Position numbers and translations under genes: made by a program. The notes beneath the pieces are model-generated. The model was not told the origin of the DNA and did no database searches. It saw nothing but the letters and a program-made list of their open reading frames with translations. From Bacteroidales bacterium UBA1628 (GTDB lineage Bacteria > Bacteroidota > Bacteroidia > Bacteroidales > UBA932), in assembly GCA_002321335.1 (NCBI GenBank), contig DCMG01000048.1:1-16155 (forward strand): a DNA stretch of 16,155 bases, written 5' to 3'. The number at the start of each line of letters is the position of its first letter. Positions within the stretch are counted from its first letter, which is position 1. Shown one piece after another: positions 14,456-16,155 of the stretch.

Positions 14456-14833
14456 ATGAATATCCCAGAGGTTATAAGATCCGGGAGAACAAAAAGGCTG
14501 GCTCCGTCAATGGGCCAGCCATATTATTTCACCGCGAACCACCTACGTTCATATCCGATCAGTTACCCGGCAGTTTACTCTGCCATGCGGTTGATTACTC
14601 ATCACATCGGGGGCAATAATAGCCTATTCACACCCGAAGAGAAGATTGAAGAACATATCGGAGGCATATCTCTAGTTTTTGCACCCCATAAAGATGTCCA
14701 CAAAAGGATTCGGACACACCTGTCTGTCAAACAATTACAAAGAGAGATTGTCCACATCCAAGCATTGGGCGAATCACCGTTTCTGCATAATTTTGCAAGA
14801 CGATTCCATGAGCCAAGGGGCAGCTGTCCATAG
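14456..14833 (+). CDS. doubtful 125-residue open frame in the gap after the SusCD operon
   Basis: An ATG 6 bp after the preceding stop opens 125 codons to a TAG. The product has no signal peptide, no recognised motif and uses many codons that are rarer in the neighbours (TTA, CTA, CGA, CAT, ATA). A GC-rich hairpin at 14496-14520 lies within its first 25 codons, and a good promoter for the next gene (14764-14795) lies inside its 3' part. It may be chance or a gene remnant. The middle (EEKIEEHIGGISLVF ... LSVKQLQREIVHI) looks protein-like, which is why it is listed. Confidence 0.22.
   Translation: MNIPEVIRSGRTKRLAPSMGQPYYFTANHLRSYPISYPAVYSAMRLITHHIGGNNSLFTPEEKIEEHIGGISLVFAPHKDVHKRIRTHLSVKQLQREIVHIQALGESPFLHNFARRFHEPRGSCP
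14491..14529. terminator. GC-rich hairpin, probable (bidirectional) terminator
   Basis: GGCTGGC (14496-14502) pairs with GCCAGCC (14514-14520), extendable by T-G and C-G pairs. Five A residues precede it (14491-14495). On the + strand it is followed only by ATATTATTT; on the - strand the hairpin runs straight into TTTTTGTT. It is 47 bp after the lipoprotein gene, so it probably ends that operon, but its best T-tract faces leftward transcription. Confidence 0.6.
14764..14795 (+). promoter_or_regulatory. Bacteroidota-type promoter (ATTG, 20 bp, TAATTTTG)
   Basis: A perfect TAnnTTTG -7 box (TAATTTTG, 14788-14795) is preceded after 20 bp by ATTG (14764-14767), one base off the TTTG -33 consensus and at about the expected spacing. 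Transcription would start near 14802, giving a leader of about 88 nt before the alpha/beta hydrolase. That leader contains a small hairpin (CTGTC/GACAG near 14822-14835). Confidence 0.6.
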
Positions 14834-14889
14834 ACAGAGCCTCTGGACAACGAATGGAAGTCTGTCATATTCAAAAAAAAGATTGTGCT

Positions 14890-15837
14890 ATGAGGAAAGT
14901 TTTGAAGTGGACATTGATTGTCATCGCGGCTGTATATTCATTGATTGTGCTTGCCGGACCGACGGTGGTGCTGAAATTGTTGTGTGACAAACACGTCACT
15001 TACAGGAGAGTGTACACTGCTGAGGAAGCGGGACTTCCGGATCCTGACACACTTTGGCTCAGGACTGAGGACGGATTCAGGGTCCACACGCTTGAGGTCA
15101 GGCCTGAAGGAGCGCCCAAAGGAGCTGTCATTTGTCTTTCAGGGATAGAGAATCCATCCGTCACTGCATTCTATGGCCACGCCAGGGAATTTCGTGACCT
15201 TGGACTTGTCACGTTGATGCCGGATGTGCGCGGCCACGGCGACAGCGATGGTGACAGAATCTGCCTGGCCTACCACGAGACAGCGGATGTCAAGGCAGTC
15301 ACTGAATATATCAAAAAGACTTATAATGACATTCCAGTCATAGTGATGGGCCTCTCGATGGGCGGAGCGATCGCGATCAGATCCATCGGGGAGAATGAGG
15401 ACATCGACGCGCTCGTCTCTTTGTCGGCATTTTCATCGCTTCAGGATTTCATAGGCTGGCATCTCGGAAGACTCATCACACCGGTGCTGGCGTATCCGGC
15501 CAGGCTGTCCACCGCCATCTACGCCGGGATCAAATTCGACTGCAACGGGTTCAAGGACACGCCATTGGAAGCCATTGGCCGATTGAACGGCCGCCCGGCC
15601 CTGATGATGCAAAGCCGCAAGGACTCACAGGTTCCATACCTATGCTTCAAGAAATTGACAAAAAGGGCCGGCACAGCGACCTCTGACCTGCGCACCTACG
15701 TGGTAGATGGTGATGAGCACTTCATCACCGGCTCGTTCGGGATACCCGAGGATGACAAGGAGTACAACAAGACGCTGATTGAGTTCATCAAGTCAGTCAT
15801 AAATGAGAATAACCAGGCTGAGTCAAAAGAATTTTGA
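14890..15837 (+). CDS. membrane-anchored alpha/beta hydrolase
   Basis: A 315-residue serine hydrolase. I choose the ATG at 14890 (MRKVLKW) over an in-frame ATG at 14854, because it puts basic residues directly before the single hydrophobic helix (residues ~7-31), a signal anchor. The core fold follows: KGAVICLSG near 77-85, the PDVRGHGDSDG oxyanion/strand-4 region at 111-121, and the nucleophile elbow GLSMGG with Ser156. Asp245 (SRKDSQVP) and His277 (DGDEHF) would complete the triad, by position. This resembles the DUF-type serine aminopeptidase S33/BAAT-like hydrolases of Bacteroidota, which act on esters, amides or lipids; the substrate is unknown. It has its own promoter and appears monocistronic. 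No obvious terminator follows. Confidence 0.88.
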   Translation: MRKVLKWTLIVIAAVYSLIVLAGPTVVLKLLCDKHVTYRRVYTAEEAGLPDPDTLWLRTEDGFRVHTLEVRPEGAPKGAVICLSGIENPSVTAFYGHAREFRDLGLVTLMPDVRGHGDSDGDRICLAYHETADVKAVTEYIKKTYNDIPVIVMGLSMGGAIAIRSIGENEDIDALVSLSAFSSLQDFIGWHLGRLITPVLAYPARLSTAIYAGIKFDCNGFKDTPLEAIGRLNGRPALMMQSRKDSQVPYLCFKKLTKRAGTATSDLRTYVVDGDEHFITGSFGIPEDDKEYNKTLIEFIKSVINENNQAESKEF

Positions 15838-15999
15838 TTTTCACTGAAAAGTGCATAAATTGCGTTGATAAACAAGGTACCTAATTGTGATAAGATAACG
15901 CTGCCTATTATTTGAGGAAAACCTGATAGATTCCGGATTCGTAATCCATCTATATTCTGTGACAGCGATCAGAAGTGAAAGTCGCCGCCGGCGAACAAT
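15838..15999. other. intergenic region with a bulged hairpin (15926-15953)
   Basis: This stretch carries no convincing gene. It contains an imperfect hairpin: ATAGAT/ATCTAT (15926-15931 with 15948-15953) stacked on GGATT/AATCC (15935-15939 with 15943-15947), with a 3-nt bulge on one side and a CGT loop. A short hairpin TCGCC/GGCGA (15982-15986 with 15990-15994) follows. No T-tract or promoter box is clear on the + strand. Confidence 0.4.
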
Positions 16000-16155
16000 C
16001 TAGAGTATCGGGAGGAGCCCTCTCATCAACTGAAAATCTGACAGGATATTTTGTAATAAAAGAGATGACTCCTCCCGAAGCTCTTTCAAGCCATGCGCCC
16101 GGATGTTTGATAAATGAATATTTATGGTTACATTTCCTGACTTTGACAATGATTC
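16000..16155 (-). CDS. possible C-terminal end of a minus-strand gene (cut by right edge)
   Basis: Reading leftward from the right edge, 51 codons are open before a TAG at 16000-16002. The predicted tail is helical and charged (HGLKELREESSLLLQNILSD, then FQLMRGLLPIL) and has no recognised family. By chance about one in twelve such edge frames would stay open, so the evidence is weak. It overlaps the inverted repeat at 16008-16078. If real, it would converge on the alpha/beta hydrolase gene. A competing + strand frame from an ATG at 16065 is also open to the edge (30 codons). Confidence 0.25.
   Translation of the reverse strand, partial: ESLSKSGNVTINIHLSNIRAHGLKELREESSLLLQNILSDFQLMRGLLPIL
16008..16078. 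repeat. 10-bp inverted repeat spanning 71 bp
   Basis: TCGGGAGGAG (16008-16017) is the exact reverse complement of CTCCTCCCGA (16069-16078). Inside, TCATC (16023-16027) can also pair with GATGA (16064-16068) across a 5-nt bulge, lengthening the stem. A competing pair AAAGAG/CTCTTT (16059-16064 with 16081-16086) is mutually exclusive with the inner part. It may be a structured RNA leader or an operator-like site. Confidence 0.5.

Noticed and set aside
14602..14874. Minus-strand 90-codon frame in the gap after the SusCD operon
   Set aside because: No motif, Trp/Cys/Arg-rich composition and no good start signal; kept only as part of the gap observation.

Overview
The window looks like a chromosomal segment of a Bacteroidota member, probably Bacteroidales, of roughly balanced GC. 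The evidence is a SusC/SusD outer-membrane uptake pair, several lipoprotein signal peptides with short n-regions, promoter-like TAnnTTTG boxes instead of the usual -10 type, and weak or absent Shine-Dalgarno sequences. I cannot name the genus. All confidently called genes lie on the + strand.

Region 1 (1-3166) is a tight three-gene operon: a Gfo/Idh/MocA oxidoreductase cut by the left edge, a DUF1080 (3-keto-glycoside hydrolase type) lipoprotein, and a TIM-barrel sugar isomerase/epimerase-type lipoprotein. It ends in a clear intrinsic terminator at 3192-3226. This set matches the oxidise-then-cleave route for glycosides through 3-keto intermediates. Two of the three proteins carry lipoprotein signals, so part of the chemistry probably takes place outside the cytoplasm.

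Region 2 (3289-7947) is a nucleoside/NAD block: an MTA/SAH-type deaminase, a trimeric-type purine nucleoside phosphorylase, a small two-helix membrane protein, and glutamine-dependent NAD synthetase. A perfect 24-bp inverted repeat with a 10-nt loop (5759-5816) sits in the leader of the NAD synthetase gene. It looks like a REP-type palindrome.

Region 3 (7997-14449) is a compact uptake locus: SusC, SusD, a 72-residue lipoprotein and a larger lipoprotein with Calx-beta-like repeats and an acidic surface-export-like signal. No glycoside hydrolase, polysaccharide lyase or regulator lies next to it, so the substrate is unknown.

Region 4 (14450-16155) holds a 440-bp gap with a GC-rich hairpin and a good promoter, then a membrane-anchored alpha/beta hydrolase. 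The 318 bp after it contain several inverted repeats and a possible minus-strand gene end running in from the right edge.

Across the whole window the word TGAATAT/ATATTCA is far more common than chance (about 28 copies counted by eye against about 2 expected). I found no rRNA, tRNA, CRISPR array or intact insertion sequence.
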